Translations under genes and position numbers: made by a program
Assembly (NCBI RefSeq): GCF_016918765.2
Contig: NZ_CP092105.1
Span: 1 to 64,000, forward strand
Source: Flagellatimonas centrodinii
GTDB taxonomy: Bacteria; Pseudomonadota; Gammaproteobacteria; Nevskiales; Nevskiaceae
Length of the DNA: 64,000 nt
Direction of reading: 5' to 3'
The notes under the pieces: model-generated
Told to the model about the DNA's origin: nothing
Seen by the model: only the letters and a program-made list of their open reading frames with translations
The model's database searches: none
Shown here: piece after piece, positions 43,313 to 51,859 of the stretch
How the letters are laid out: the number at the start of each line of letters is the position of its first letter
Numbering within the stretch: position 1 is the first letter of the stretch

Positions 43313-43332
43313 CCCGGCCCTTCGGGGCCGGG
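43313..43332 (+). terminator. UUCG hairpin, possible terminator
   Basis: CCCGGCCC, TTCG, GGGCCGGG: an 8-bp GC stem with a UUCG loop 28 bases after the stop. What follows is ACTCTCTTC rather than a T-run, so termination may be partial. Confidence 0.5.
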
Positions 43333-43363
43333 ACTCTCTTCGGTAGATGCGGGCGAGAAGCGG

Positions 43364-43407
43364 GCGCTCCACCGAAGCACATGCGGGTCATGTGCTTCGG
43401 GGAGCGC
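43364..43407 (+). promoter_or_regulatory. Long hairpin leader before the gene at 43441
   Basis: GCGCTCC, one bulged A, CCGAAGCACATG, a five-base loop, CATGTGCTTCGG, GGAGCGC: 19 bp. The 3' flank (GGAGCG then CGCTCC) offers a competing short hairpin. It is distinct from the L-type leaders in sequence. It sits 34 bases before the ATG, so it could control translation or transcript ends. Confidence 0.55.
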
Positions 43408-43440
43408 TCGCTCCTACGTCCTGTAAACCGGAGAATTCAC

Positions 43441-43791
43441 ATGACGACATCACTTTGTAGCGGCGGCATCAAGCGTCGCGAGTTTGCACTACGGTTCTTG
43501 TCTGACACGCCTGACGCGGTAATCGAACAGGCAGTTGGATACGCGAACAGCCTGCTGACTGAGCAGGTCGCCGGGTTGTGCTTCTTCCCTCTCAGCTTCA
43601 CCAATGATGTTCTCGGAACGACACCTGTGAAGGCTGTTCACCTCCGAGCGGACGATGAGAGCTGGAAGAAGTTTCAGTCACGGGGCGTGAGCGCTACGCC
43701 TACATTGGTCCAGGCCATGAAGATGTCGACGGTTCGCCGTCGGCGCCCTCGTGAACTGGCAGCGATGTGGGATCAGGCGCATGTTGGGTGA
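43441..43791 (+). CDS. Hypothetical protein with structured leader
   Basis: A 116-residue protein (TTSLCSGGIKRREFALRFLS; a basic C-terminus with RRRRPREL). Start chosen at the ATG after CCGGAG. Not recognised. It ends 41 bases before a strong terminator. Confidence 0.55.
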   Translation: MTTSLCSGGIKRREFALRFLSDTPDAVIEQAVGYANSLLTEQVAGLCFFPLSFTNDVLGTTPVKAVHLRADDESWKKFQSRGVSATPTLVQAMKMSTVRRRRPRELAAMWDQAHVG

Positions 43792-43832
43792 GAGTTGGCC
43801 TTACCCCTACCGGAACCGTATTGATGCATATG

Positions 43833-43866
43833 AGGCGCCTTGAGCAATCAAGGCGCCTTTTTTGTT
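43833..43866 (+). terminator. Intrinsic terminator with GNRA loop
   Basis: AGGCGCCTTGA, loop GCAA, TCAAGGCGCCT, then a run of T: an 11-bp perfect stem. It ends the 41-43.8 kb unit. Confidence 0.92.
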
Positions 43867-43931
43867 TGTGCATCATCTGAAAATGTGCCGGTGTATGCTT
43901 TGCGGCATCTATCGAGCCGGATGTCTCTACC

Positions 43932-44180
43932 ATGGCGATGGGGAAGGAAGAGCTGATCAACTGGATGCGTGCTGATCTCTCCGAGCGCATGGGGGAGATT
44001 GATGACCTCCTTGAGCATTCTGATGGCATTCGGATCGTGATCGTGCTTGAAGACGCCTGTGGGCGCATGCACCAAGTTGCTGCCCGGGTCGAGTACCGAG
44101 GGATTCCCGATACGCTGCTGCATACCGACGACGGCGTGCTGTCTCTCCGTGAGTATGCAGTTGTTCGGTTTGGTGTCTGA
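43932..44180 (+). CDS. Hypothetical small protein
   Basis: An 82-residue acidic alpha/beta protein (KEELINWMRADLSERMGEID; RIVIVLEDACGRMHQVAARV). Not recognised. Confidence 0.55.
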   Translation: MAMGKEELINWMRADLSERMGEIDDLLEHSDGIRIVIVLEDACGRMHQVAARVEYRGIPDTLLHTDDGVLSLREYAVVRFGV

Positions 44181-44269
44181 ATACAGGGCACCGTCAGGCC
44201 CGCTGCGTGCAGGCTTGCGGTGGCGGCAACAGATCGGTAGAGCTTCTCCATAGCCACTAGGAGTGGATG

Positions 44270-44797
44270 ATGGGGAAGGGTAGATTTTTGATGCAGCACT
44301 GGATCTTCGGGTCCGGCATTCGGTTCGGCATCATCGACTACATCAGGCCGTCGGCGGCCGGCGGCGAGGAAAAGCGCTGCGTCAGGGTCCAAGCAAGCCG
44401 ATTCGAGAGGGGTTCTCCACCTGAGGAGCCCTTGTCGCTCGAGCTCGCACCTTCCACCGCGGCTGCGTTGCTAGCCGTATTGAGCGGAGATCGGGATCAA
44501 TGTGGTCAGCGGCTGGTTCGCCCCGGTCTTGCGAAACTGTTCGGCTGCATGGCCAAGACTCATGCGGGAACTCGGGGCGTTCTGCCATATTCAGTACGTC
44601 TGTCTGCTGCCGGCTGCGACTACACCTGCAGTCTCACGGAGGATGACGCGCTGCATGGCGCGGCTGTGATCTTGCATCACTTTGCAGCGACTGCGCCAGT
44701 TGATGTTGCTGTGTGGGTCGATCACGTTCGCCGGCACGGCCGTAGCGTCGCGGATCGATTTCAAAGGGCAAGTCGCGGCATGGAGGTGCAGACATGA
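44270..44797 (+). CDS. Hypothetical protein
   Basis: A 175-residue protein, AGGAG six bases before the second of two ATGs. No domain recognised; beta-rich first half and a helical end. It overlaps the next gene (ATGA). Confidence 0.55.
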   Translation: MGKGRFLMQHWIFGSGIRFGIIDYIRPSAAGGEEKRCVRVQASRFERGSPPEEPLSLELAPSTAAALLAVLSGDRDQCGQRLVRPGLAKLFGCMAKTHAGTRGVLPYSVRLSAAGCDYTCSLTEDDALHGAAVILHHFAATAPVDVAVWVDHVRRHGRSVADRFQRASRGMEVQT

Positions 44798-45216
44798 GAG
44801 GCCTGTTGCCCGAGGAGGAGCAGGCTCTTGTTCAGATTCTCAATCTGAGAGCGTCTCCGCGCCGAGACGCTGCGCTCCACGTAGTAGCGCTCTGCAAGGC
44901 CCGGGGATGGCTCACCCGCGGCGAGATTCTGGATGAGCTTGCGACCACCTTCTACTGGAAGTGTCTTGATCGAGCGGTCGACGCCCTTCTCGCATGTAGG
45001 TTGATCGAGGTTGTTGACGGGGTGGCCTTGACCCAAGGTGGGGGCCGGAAGTTTCGACTGCGTGCCGCGGCCGGAGTCATGGACCCGGACAGCATCGACC
45101 AGAGTGTGGGCGAGGAGGCCTTCGAATGTCACGCCGATCCGGGGCTCGGGGAGGTCTATTTGGGAGTGACTGATCAGGAGGCTGCCATTGAATGGGACAT
45201 CGACATCTGCGGTTGA
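44794..45216 (+). CDS. Winged-helix-like protein
   Basis: A 140-residue protein. Residues 20-85 fit a winged helix (ALHVVALCKARGWLTRGEIL, DRAVDALLACRLIEVVDGVA, then a basic wing). The C-terminus is acidic. Probably a DNA-binding accessory factor. It overlaps the next gene by 29 bases. Confidence 0.55.
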   Translation: MRGLLPEEEQALVQILNLRASPRRDAALHVVALCKARGWLTRGEILDELATTFYWKCLDRAVDALLACRLIEVVDGVALTQGGGRKFRLRAAAGVMDPDSIDQSVGEEAFECHADPGLGEVYLGVTDQEAAIEWDIDICG

Positions 45217-46015
45217 AACGCATCCAGTGATGGATATCGGGGTGTCGGGAACCGACTGGCACCCGTTGTCGGAAGAAGCGAGGCAAGTTGCGACCTACTA
45301 TTTCAATGCGGTGATCAGCCGCGGCGGCTGGCCCTGGGCGAGGCTGCCGGTTGTGATCGAGTACGGTGTAGCGGAGGGCCGTGTGGCGCGCTATCGCCTG
45401 GAGGAGGGCGAGATCCATGATGATGGATTGCATGGCACGGTGATCCTTCGCCTCGACCTGCACTACCTGGTCCAGCAGCCTGAAACGGTGCTGCGGTGGG
45501 TGCTGCCTGAGATTGTTTGCCGAATTGTGGAGGCGATACAGAAAGCGAGCGGGAAGCCGGCTCTATCGTGGGCTGCCATCTACGCCAAGCTCACTGGGGG
45601 CGCTGCTCGCACCGCTTCGGAGATCGAACAGACGTTCAGCCGGCTCGCGGAAGGGGTCGACAGCGGTAACCGCTTGGCCGCCTGTGGTTGCCCGGGGCGT
45701 GATCGCTTCAGGGTTATGGATGATCAAGAGGCGATACGGATGGCTGAGGGACGCATCCGTTGTGACACCTGTTCAGAACGATACGAGCTGGTGAGTGCAG
45801 GGCATCAACCGGCCTGGCTGCGTGACGAACTCGCATTCATTGCCGCTGCACGCGAGGCCTCGGAGGCTGGGGTACTAGCGGCTGGGGCCGATTCTCAGGG
45901 CGAACGGGTTGTCGCCGAAGCGCTCGAGTCGAGCGCCGTCGCGCTCGGCCAAGGCGCGACGACTGAGCAGCAGACAGGGTCCGACATTGACGAAACCGCT
46001 CCTGACGGTGAATAG
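45188..46015 (+). CDS. Hypothetical protein with possible degenerate SprT-like domain
   Basis: A 275-residue protein with a TTG start six bases after AGGAGG. The layout recalls SprT: a beta segment (LPVVIEYGVAEGRVARYRLE), HGTVILRLDLHYL, then a helix where HExxH would sit but reads LPEIVCRIVEA. After that comes a Cys pair ribbon, CGCPGRDRFRV and IRCDTCSERYE. Without the HExxH it would be inactive as a protease. The tail is acidic. The last 141 bases overlap the convergent HD gene. Assignment is speculative. Confidence 0.45.
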   Translation: MNGTSTSAVETHPVMDIGVSGTDWHPLSEEARQVATYYFNAVISRGGWPWARLPVVIEYGVAEGRVARYRLEEGEIHDDGLHGTVILRLDLHYLVQQPETVLRWVLPEIVCRIVEAIQKASGKPALSWAAIYAKLTGGAARTASEIEQTFSRLAEGVDSGNRLAACGCPGRDRFRVMDDQEAIRMAEGRIRCDTCSERYELVSAGHQPAWLRDELAFIAAAREASEAGVLAAGADSQGERVVAEALESSAVALGQGATTEQQTGSDIDETAPDGE

Positions 46016-47350
46016 GGGCGGGGTGGGGCTCAAGTCGCGATAGCTCTTCATGAGCAAGCCCAACTCGTCCAGTACAGTGACAATAGGGGTCAGGGCTGGA
46101 TGGGGCATTCGGGGCAACGGCTTGGCCCTGATCGCGAGCGCATTCTGTACATCCTCAGAGAGGAGATCCAGCAACCTTGCCCTAAGGGCACTCTCCTGGA
46201 CGGCGACATAGCTGCGTGCAGCACAGGTGAAGCCTTCTGACTTGGCCTTCTCGTCGAAGGCTTTATTGACGTTGCAACTGAAGATTGCGTTCGGGAGGGC
46301 GGCTGACAGCTCTGCGTGGACCGCTGGATCGGCCAAGGCATCGCGGGCGCTGAGCTGGTCTTCTCGGGTGGTGAGGCCGTCCGCCACCCGGATCGCATGG
46401 ACCAATGCGCGCACGCGATTGTCTGCCTCCTCGTTGATGATCGGGACCGTCGGTGTGTTGTTGGCATGGGCGTATGCCATCGTCGCCGACAGAATGCGGC
46501 GATCGACTGAAGTCAGGGCCTGGAATTCCCTGATGGTCCGCAGAATGTGGGCCGATAGGTGGTCATGGTTTCTACTGACCTTGACCCATATATGCTTTCC
46601 CTCGACCCCCATCTCCTGCTGATAGGCGAGGATCTTGCCGAGATCGTGTGCAAGGCCGACAACGGGGGCCAGGGGCTCATCTGGGAGCAGCCCGACCATT
46701 TTCTCAGCTACGGCGATGCTGTGGTCTCTGAGCCCAACTTTCGCATGATGCCCGGCGGGGTCACATGACCAGTCTGCATGGGCCTCCAACACCTCAAGTA
46801 GGGCAATCTGCAGGACATTGGGGGGACTCATGTCAGGATCGCCCTCGAGTTCCAAGGGCGCTCTTTTGATCCAGAGATGGGCCTCCGGCGCCGGTTCCTC
46901 AATCACGGATCCGCTGTAGTCGTAGATGGCCAGCACGCAGGTCGGGGTATCAACAACCTCGCGGGTATCGAGTTCATGAAGTGCAACATAGTCGCTACCC
47001 GCGGAGCGCTGGCGAGATGCCCGGAAGAGAAGCACAGCAGTCCACGCCACGAAGGAGGCGAGTCCGGCGCCTCCGGTCCAGAGCACGGCATTCAATCCTG
47101 CGACCAGTACCGACGCCCCGGCACCGGTCAGGCCCCCCTCCTGCAGAACTCCCCCTACGTTCTTCGGCACCCAGTACAGGCTCGGGATGATGCCGTCCGA
47201 CATGACGTACCTGGCGAAGGCCAGATCGAGCCCAAGGGCGGCAATTGATATTGACGCCATCAGGTAGAGGGTTATGAGCACCACCGCGGTGGCGAAGAGC
47301 CCCCGCCAGATGCTGATGGTAGCGATGGTGGTGTGCTGAGGGGTGGCCAT
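45875..47350 (-). CDS. HD-domain membrane protein
   Basis: A 491-residue protein. Two N-terminal membrane helices (residues 13-40 and 75-108) precede a cytoplasmic HD domain: LRDHSIAVAEKM, VVGLAHDLGKILAYQ, and later RNHDHLSAHIL. HD proteins are metal-dependent phosphohydrolases of nucleotides or second messengers. MobH-type relaxases also carry HD domains, but no relaxase domain is seen here. It faces away from the pilus operon, with 78 bases between starts. Confidence 0.75.
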   Translation of the reverse strand: MATPQHTTIATISIWRGLFATAVVLITLYLMASISIAALGLDLAFARYVMSDGIIPSLYWVPKNVGGVLQEGGLTGAGASVLVAGLNAVLWTGGAGLASFVAWTAVLLFRASRQRSAGSDYVALHELDTREVVDTPTCVLAIYDYSGSVIEEPAPEAHLWIKRAPLELEGDPDMSPPNVLQIALLEVLEAHADWSCDPAGHHAKVGLRDHSIAVAEKMVGLLPDEPLAPVVGLAHDLGKILAYQQEMGVEGKHIWVKVSRNHDHLSAHILRTIREFQALTSVDRRILSATMAYAHANNTPTVPIINEEADNRVRALVHAIRVADGLTTREDQLSARDALADPAVHAELSAALPNAIFSCNVNKAFDEKAKSEGFTCAARSYVAVQESALRARLLDLLSEDVQNALAIRAKPLPRMPHPALTPIVTVLDELGLLMKSYRDLSPTPPLFTVRSGFVNVGPCLLLSRRALAERDGARLERFGDNPFALRIGPSR

Positions 47351-47427
47351 AGAGCATTAGACGCCCCGGCCACCCCACGGGGAATTCGTCCGTCTAAGAC
47401 CTCATGAGCAACGACGGAGCGCTGAAA

Positions 47428-48264
47428 ATGAAAGTGATGGTGTTGGTCGCAGGGCTGGGGTTGAGCCCGCTGGCCCTGGGGAGCCCCTATTGGGGTGCCA
47501 ATGATCCCCCGAAGGGACGGTACGATCTGGCCGCTGCCGTGGATGCTGTGGTGCCCACGGAATCCTGTTGGAAGATCGAGATTGGGCACAGCCTGAAGGG
47601 CAGGACAGTGACCCCTCCGGAGCCGGGGCTCGAATGGCGCGACCAGCTGCACTACATGGCGTACCACGGCGACTTCGATGTCGAGTTCGAGCCGGATCGG
47701 TGTGTGGTGAAAATTGTGAAGGCAAAGCCGGCGGAGGTGCAGCTCGCTAGCTCAGCACCTATGCCCGTCTCGGATTCGAGCGTGCACTCCCGCTCAGGAG
47801 CCGTCCCCGCAGATGACCAGGTCGACCCAGGCACCGCGTCCAGGTCGGGGGCACCAGGATCGATGTGGACTCCCGTGGATCAGGCTTCGTCGGTGAAGCG
47901 GGCGACTCCCCTTGAACTGGATAGCTTCCAGGAAGGGGTCGTGATTGACGACACTGGCGCCGGTATCCCAGGGAGCGTGAACGACGGACCTCGGGTCTAT
48001 GAATCCCTGGCTGAACTGTTGAATGAGCGGATTCGAGTTGACAACGTACGTGACGCAACTGTTGAAGAAGCCCTACGAGCGGTTCTCCCAGCTGGCTGGG
48101 TGATCGATACAGGTGCTATGGAGGAGAGTATCCAGGATGTCCGGGTCGACTTGACCACTGGGCAAGCTCGTGGCTCCGTGCTGTCAGATCTGGCGCGGGA
48201 ACTCTCCGCCTCGTACCACCCCTATGTCGAGTTCAATCGATTCGTGCTCGCGCCGAAGCGCTGA
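47428..48264 (+). CDS. pilL: PilL-like type IVB pilus biogenesis protein
   Basis: A 278-residue exported protein (MKVMVLVAGLGLSPLALG). The C-terminal region (ESLAELLNERIRVDNVRDAT, VEEALRAVLPAGWVIDT, YHPYVEFNRFVLAPKR) has the TcpQ/PilL-like fold that helps the secretin. It precedes the secretin by 11 bases, as in R64. The ATG at 47428 best fits the signal peptide; 47404 would add eight residues. Confidence 0.65.
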   Translation: MKVMVLVAGLGLSPLALGSPYWGANDPPKGRYDLAAAVDAVVPTESCWKIEIGHSLKGRTVTPPEPGLEWRDQLHYMAYHGDFDVEFEPDRCVVKIVKAKPAEVQLASSAPMPVSDSSVHSRSGAVPADDQVDPGTASRSGAPGSMWTPVDQASSVKRATPLELDSFQEGVVIDDTGAGIPGSVNDGPRVYESLAELLNERIRVDNVRDATVEEALRAVLPAGWVIDTGAMEESIQDVRVDLTTGQARGSVLSDLARELSASYHPYVEFNRFVLAPKR

Positions 48265-48275
48265 GAGGTGACCCC

Positions 48276-49853
48276 ATGCAGAAAGTTCTCACACCCCTGA
48301 TCGCAGGGATTACCCTCTTGGCCGGATGCGCAACTCAAATCAGTGAGGAGCGTCGGACGCAGGTATTGTTGCCCGAAGAGGATACAGCCCTGACGGTTGG
48401 GCGGCGGCCGGAAGGAGCGCCCACATTCCTTCGCGTTTACCGCGTAAATGACGCCTCGGTCCGGCCAGTTCGCTTGGCTGGTGTGCCATTGAGCTATGTG
48501 CTGGCCGAAGCGCTTCCGGACCACCAGGCTGTGGCGATCGATAGTGGCGTCCTGATGGATGGCACCGTGAGCATCGCTTCGCGCGGCGGTTCGGCGGCAC
48601 AGTTCCTTGAGGACCTCGGGAGGGTGTCAGGCTACGACTTCAAGATCGTGGGCGAATATGTCGAAGTTCGGAGTGTCATCACGGAAGAATGGACGCTGGC
48701 CGCGGTTGCCGGCCGCTCGAAGTCGGAAGCTCGAGTGCAAGGGGGGTCTTCATCCCAAAATGGCCAGGGCGCCCAGGGTGTCGGTGGCGCCAGCCAAAGC
48801 TCCTCAAGCGGAGGTGAGGAGCGAAAGCTCTCAGCTGAGTTCACCAGTGAGATTGATGAATGGGAATCCATCGTTTCGGGGGCGCGAGCCATTCTTGAAG
48901 GCAAGGCGGGCGCGCCGAGCGCCCCAACGCCGATTCCCGTGTTCACGGACAGCGCAGGTCAACAGTTGAACGCGGTTTCCCGGGCGGCGCCTGCGCAGAC
49001 CAACATCCTCTCGGTCCGATCGATCGGGCTAATTCAAGCCACCGGACCTGTCTCGCGCATTCGCGCGATCGACAGCTACCTTTCCTCCGTCCAGGTCAAG
49101 AGCCTGAGACAGGTTCGGCTTTCGGCGCGGTTCGTGGAAGTGTCGTTGTCCGACAGCAAGAGCCAGGGGATCGATTGGAGTGCTCTCGGGCAGCACTTCT
49201 TCTCCAATGGGGTCAAGTTCGGGCTTGATGCCGGCGGCGACTTCTCGGTGGGGACCGACGGCCTGGGTGGGTTCAACCTCGGCCTCGATCTTGAATACGG
49301 TGACGAATCACTGACAGCCTTGATGAGCTTTTTGGCTCGCTATGGTGATGTGACGCTACGTGACCAACCGCAAGCCACCACGACGAACGGGAAGACGGTC
49401 TATATCGGCTCTGGTGAGGAGTTCGGCTACATAAGCGCGATTCAGCAGGCCGTTACCCAGGGCGCGATTGCGACGACGGGTTCAACGCAGCGAATCCTTA
49501 TCGGTGTCGAAATGGCTGTAACCCCACGCGTGCTGGACGATGGACGTGTGCTGATCGAGATCGTGCCCGTGGTGTCGACCTTCCGTGGGTTCGACGACTA
49601 CGAGATTGATGGCAACGTGTTCAGTCAGCCCCGGATCACGCTGAAGCAGCTGGCCACACAGGTGATCACCCGTTCGGGCGAGCCGGTTCAGATAGGCGGC
49701 CTTATCTCATCACGCCTTACCTCCGAATTGAGGAAGCTGCCGGTCGGGGACAAGGAAACGCTCGGGCTTGGTCCGTTGTTTGAGGCCCAGCTCAATACGC
49801 TGGATCGGACCGAGCTAATCCTCCTGGTCACGCCATATCTTGAGGAGACCTGA
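48276..49853 (+). CDS. pilN: PilN family type IVB pilus secretin (lipoprotein)
   Basis: A 525-residue protein with a lipobox (TLLAGC). N-domains lie in residues 60-150 (PLSYVLAEALPDHQAVAIDS). A Ser/Gly linker follows, then the secretin core with RQVRLSARFVEVSLSDSKSQ, DVTLRDQPQATTTNGKTVYI, GVEMAVTPRVLDDGRVLIEI and EPVQIGGLISSRLTSEL. It forms the outer-membrane pore through which the thin pilus passes. Confidence 0.9.
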   Translation: MQKVLTPLIAGITLLAGCATQISEERRTQVLLPEEDTALTVGRRPEGAPTFLRVYRVNDASVRPVRLAGVPLSYVLAEALPDHQAVAIDSGVLMDGTVSIASRGGSAAQFLEDLGRVSGYDFKIVGEYVEVRSVITEEWTLAAVAGRSKSEARVQGGSSSQNGQGAQGVGGASQSSSSGGEERKLSAEFTSEIDEWESIVSGARAILEGKAGAPSAPTPIPVFTDSAGQQLNAVSRAAPAQTNILSVRSIGLIQATGPVSRIRAIDSYLSSVQVKSLRQVRLSARFVEVSLSDSKSQGIDWSALGQHFFSNGVKFGLDAGGDFSVGTDGLGGFNLGLDLEYGDESLTALMSFLARYGDVTLRDQPQATTTNGKTVYIGSGEEFGYISAIQQAVTQGAIATTGSTQRILIGVEMAVTPRVLDDGRVLIEIVPVVSTFRGFDDYEIDGNVFSQPRITLKQLATQVITRSGEPVQIGGLISSRLTSELRKLPVGDKETLGLGPLFEAQLNTLDRTELILLVTPYLEET

Positions 49854-49855
49854 TC

Positions 49856-50764
49856 GTGCTGACGCTCGATTCCGTGTTGGATGTCGGCAAACACACGGTA
49901 GTGCTGATTATGGACGAGGTCGCGCCGGCCTCGTCCTACGAAGATCAGGCGGTGTTCGTTGAGCCGAGCACAGCATCGCATGAGTTCATCTGGTGCCGCG
50001 AGCAGGACGTTGTTAATGCCCGGGAGCGTCATCCGGGCGTACCGGTATTCGGGGTCTGGCAAGTTGCCCTTCTCAACGGCTGGGTCGATGTAGGCTCACG
50101 CATCTCGTACATTCGTACGGACGTCGACTCGGGCCTCTACCTGGCGAGTGACGGTGAGAGGTTCGTGGAGAGCGGGCGGTTCGCAGCGGGACAGATTCTC
50201 GGCAGCCAGTTCGACCTCCCCCCGATAAGTCAGGGACGCGAGGTTGATGCGTTCGACACTGCTCGGGTTGTGCGGCTCCCAATGCAAGGGATCCAAACTC
50301 CAGCAGAACGACACGCTGCGCGGATGCACAGCCGGCGTGGACTGATGATGCTTGGCTCCATTGGGGCGGTGATAGTCGCAGGAATTGCAGGCGCGATTGA
50401 CATGTCACTCGCGCTGGCTGGCGAGCGCAGAGGTGCTGAAATTGACCAGCTCAAGGCTCAGGCCAGCGAGCTGATGGCTGAGGCCCTGGAGCTCGAGAAA
50501 ATTGCTGATCCCTTCACGGATATCCAGCGGGCAAAGTTTGTGGTGCCGCTCGGTAGGACGCTGGAAGTTCTCCGTGGGACCGGACCGCGGCCACTGAGGA
50601 TGGAGAACAACTTCGATGCAGTGCAGTGGAACGTCGCGGCAACGCGAGTGCCGCTAGATCTGACATTCCCAGTGTACTTGAGCGCGATTCCCGGCTCGCC
50701 GACGGTGTATTCATTCTCCGCCACGGCAGATGTCGAGCCAGGTCCGCCGGAGGCCATTCAATGA
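49856..50764 (+). CDS. pilO: PilO-like pilus assembly protein
   Basis: A 302-residue protein with a GTG start two bases after the secretin stop. A cytoplasmic N-terminal half is followed by one membrane helix (GLMMLGSIGAVIVAGIAGAI) and a periplasmic coiled-coil/beta part, the plan of type IVB PilO. Expected to link inner-membrane platform and secretin. Confidence 0.7.
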   Translation: MLTLDSVLDVGKHTVVLIMDEVAPASSYEDQAVFVEPSTASHEFIWCREQDVVNARERHPGVPVFGVWQVALLNGWVDVGSRISYIRTDVDSGLYLASDGERFVESGRFAAGQILGSQFDLPPISQGREVDAFDTARVVRLPMQGIQTPAERHAARMHSRRGLMMLGSIGAVIVAGIAGAIDMSLALAGERRGAEIDQLKAQASELMAEALELEKIADPFTDIQRAKFVVPLGRTLEVLRGTGPRPLRMENNFDAVQWNVAATRVPLDLTFPVYLSAIPGSPTVYSFSATADVEPGPPEAIQ

Positions 50765-51300
50765 AGCTGGGTAGCGTCAACCTCAAACGTGTTCTGCGCG
50801 TAGCAAGCAACTCCTCGGTAGCGGGACTCTCCGGGGCAGCCAAAGAGCGAGCGCTGGTGCTGGTCGTCGTGCTCGCATTGGCTGTGGGCGCCGGATACCT
50901 GGTCGTCAGCCGCGATGCAGAGCGACCCTCGCGCGACGATGTTGCCGATGCCCAGAGCAAGCTGCGGCTGGCCAGAACAACCGTAGAGGAGCGAAAGACG
51001 GCCGATCGACTCCCGCCGCTGCCCAGTTCATGGGCCCGGGTGACGAGTGTTGCTGGTGGCTGTGGCGTGGAGCTGGAGCCCAGAAACCCAACCGACACAG
51101 CAGCAGGGGACTACGAGGGGCTAGCCCCCAAGTGGAAGGGCACATTATCCGGTGAAGCGGGAATGGTGGTTGTGTGTGCGATGACCCTGCTGAGGGACCT
51201 ACCAGTCTGGCCGACCAGTATCAGCATCACCGGCGAACCGCTGGATCGCCGTGGGACTTTTCGCTTTTCCGTATTAGGGAGGCTCGACAATGCGAGTTAA
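50761..51300 (+). CDS. Small bitopic pilus-operon protein
   Basis: A 179-residue protein with one membrane helix (ALVLVVVLALAVGAGYLVVS) then a short coiled coil and a periplasmic domain. ATGA overlap with PilO. Similar in plan to GspM/PilO assembly proteins. R64 has no obvious gene in this slot, so it could be an extra platform part. Confidence 0.6.
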   Translation: MKLGSVNLKRVLRVASNSSVAGLSGAAKERALVLVVVLALAVGAGYLVVSRDAERPSRDDVADAQSKLRLARTTVEERKTADRLPPLPSSWARVTSVAGGCGVELEPRNPTDTAAGDYEGLAPKWKGTLSGEAGMVVVCAMTLLRDLPVWPTSISITGEPLDRRGTFRFSVLGRLDNAS

Positions 51301-51859
51301 ATCAGTTGTGACGGTTGTGGGACTGGCGTTTGCAATGAATGCCTACAGCCAGGTTGAATCAGCGCAGGACGGGCCCGCAGGCGCTGGCCCGGTCACACCA
51401 TCAATATCGGAGCAAGCCCTCGAGTACGAACGGGCCCTGCGGCTCCACAACGATCGAGTTGCTGATCTCCAGCGGCAGGTCCGTGAAAAGTCACTTGAGG
51501 TGGAACTGGCCGAGCAGATTCGCGCGAAGACTGAAGCGGAGAGTGGGCCCGCAGCGGGGGCGCCGAACTTTGCTGCCGGTTTTCGCGACTCAACGGTGCC
51601 GGCGGCGCCTCAGCAGGCTCTAAGCAGCACGCCGTCGATCGCCGCAGATCTGCCCGAACCCGAACCGGAGGCGCCGCGATTGGTCGGCATCATCGACGGG
51701 CGGGCGATAATGCAAGTGAGCGGGGGATCGCTGCAGAAGATTCAGCCTGGTGGAAGGGTCGGTCCCTTCACGGTCAAGCGGATCACTGATCGTGATGTAG
51801 AGCTGAGCTATCGCCATCAAGGTTCGGTGCGGTCAATGACACTCTCGACGCTGAACTAA
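51290..51859 (+). CDS. pilP: PilP-like pilus biogenesis protein
   Basis: A 189-residue exported protein: signal peptide (residues 1-20), a coiled coil (HNDRVADLQRQVREKSLEVE), an Ala/Pro linker, and a C-terminal PilP/GspC-like beta domain (RLVGIIDGRAIMQVSGGSLQ, then VGPFTVKRITDRDVELSY). It contacts the secretin. It overlaps the gene before by 11 bases and the ATPase by one. Confidence 0.8.
   Translation: MRVKSVVTVVGLAFAMNAYSQVESAQDGPAGAGPVTPSISEQALEYERALRLHNDRVADLQRQVREKSLEVELAEQIRAKTEAESGPAAGAPNFAAGFRDSTVPAAPQQALSSTPSIAADLPEPEPEAPRLVGIIDGRAIMQVSGGSLQKIQPGGRVGPFTVKRITDRDVELSYRHQGSVRSMTLSTLN

Noticed and set aside
45875-47350. MobH-type relaxase
   Set aside because: An HD domain is present but no relaxase core, and the membrane helices do not fit a relaxase.
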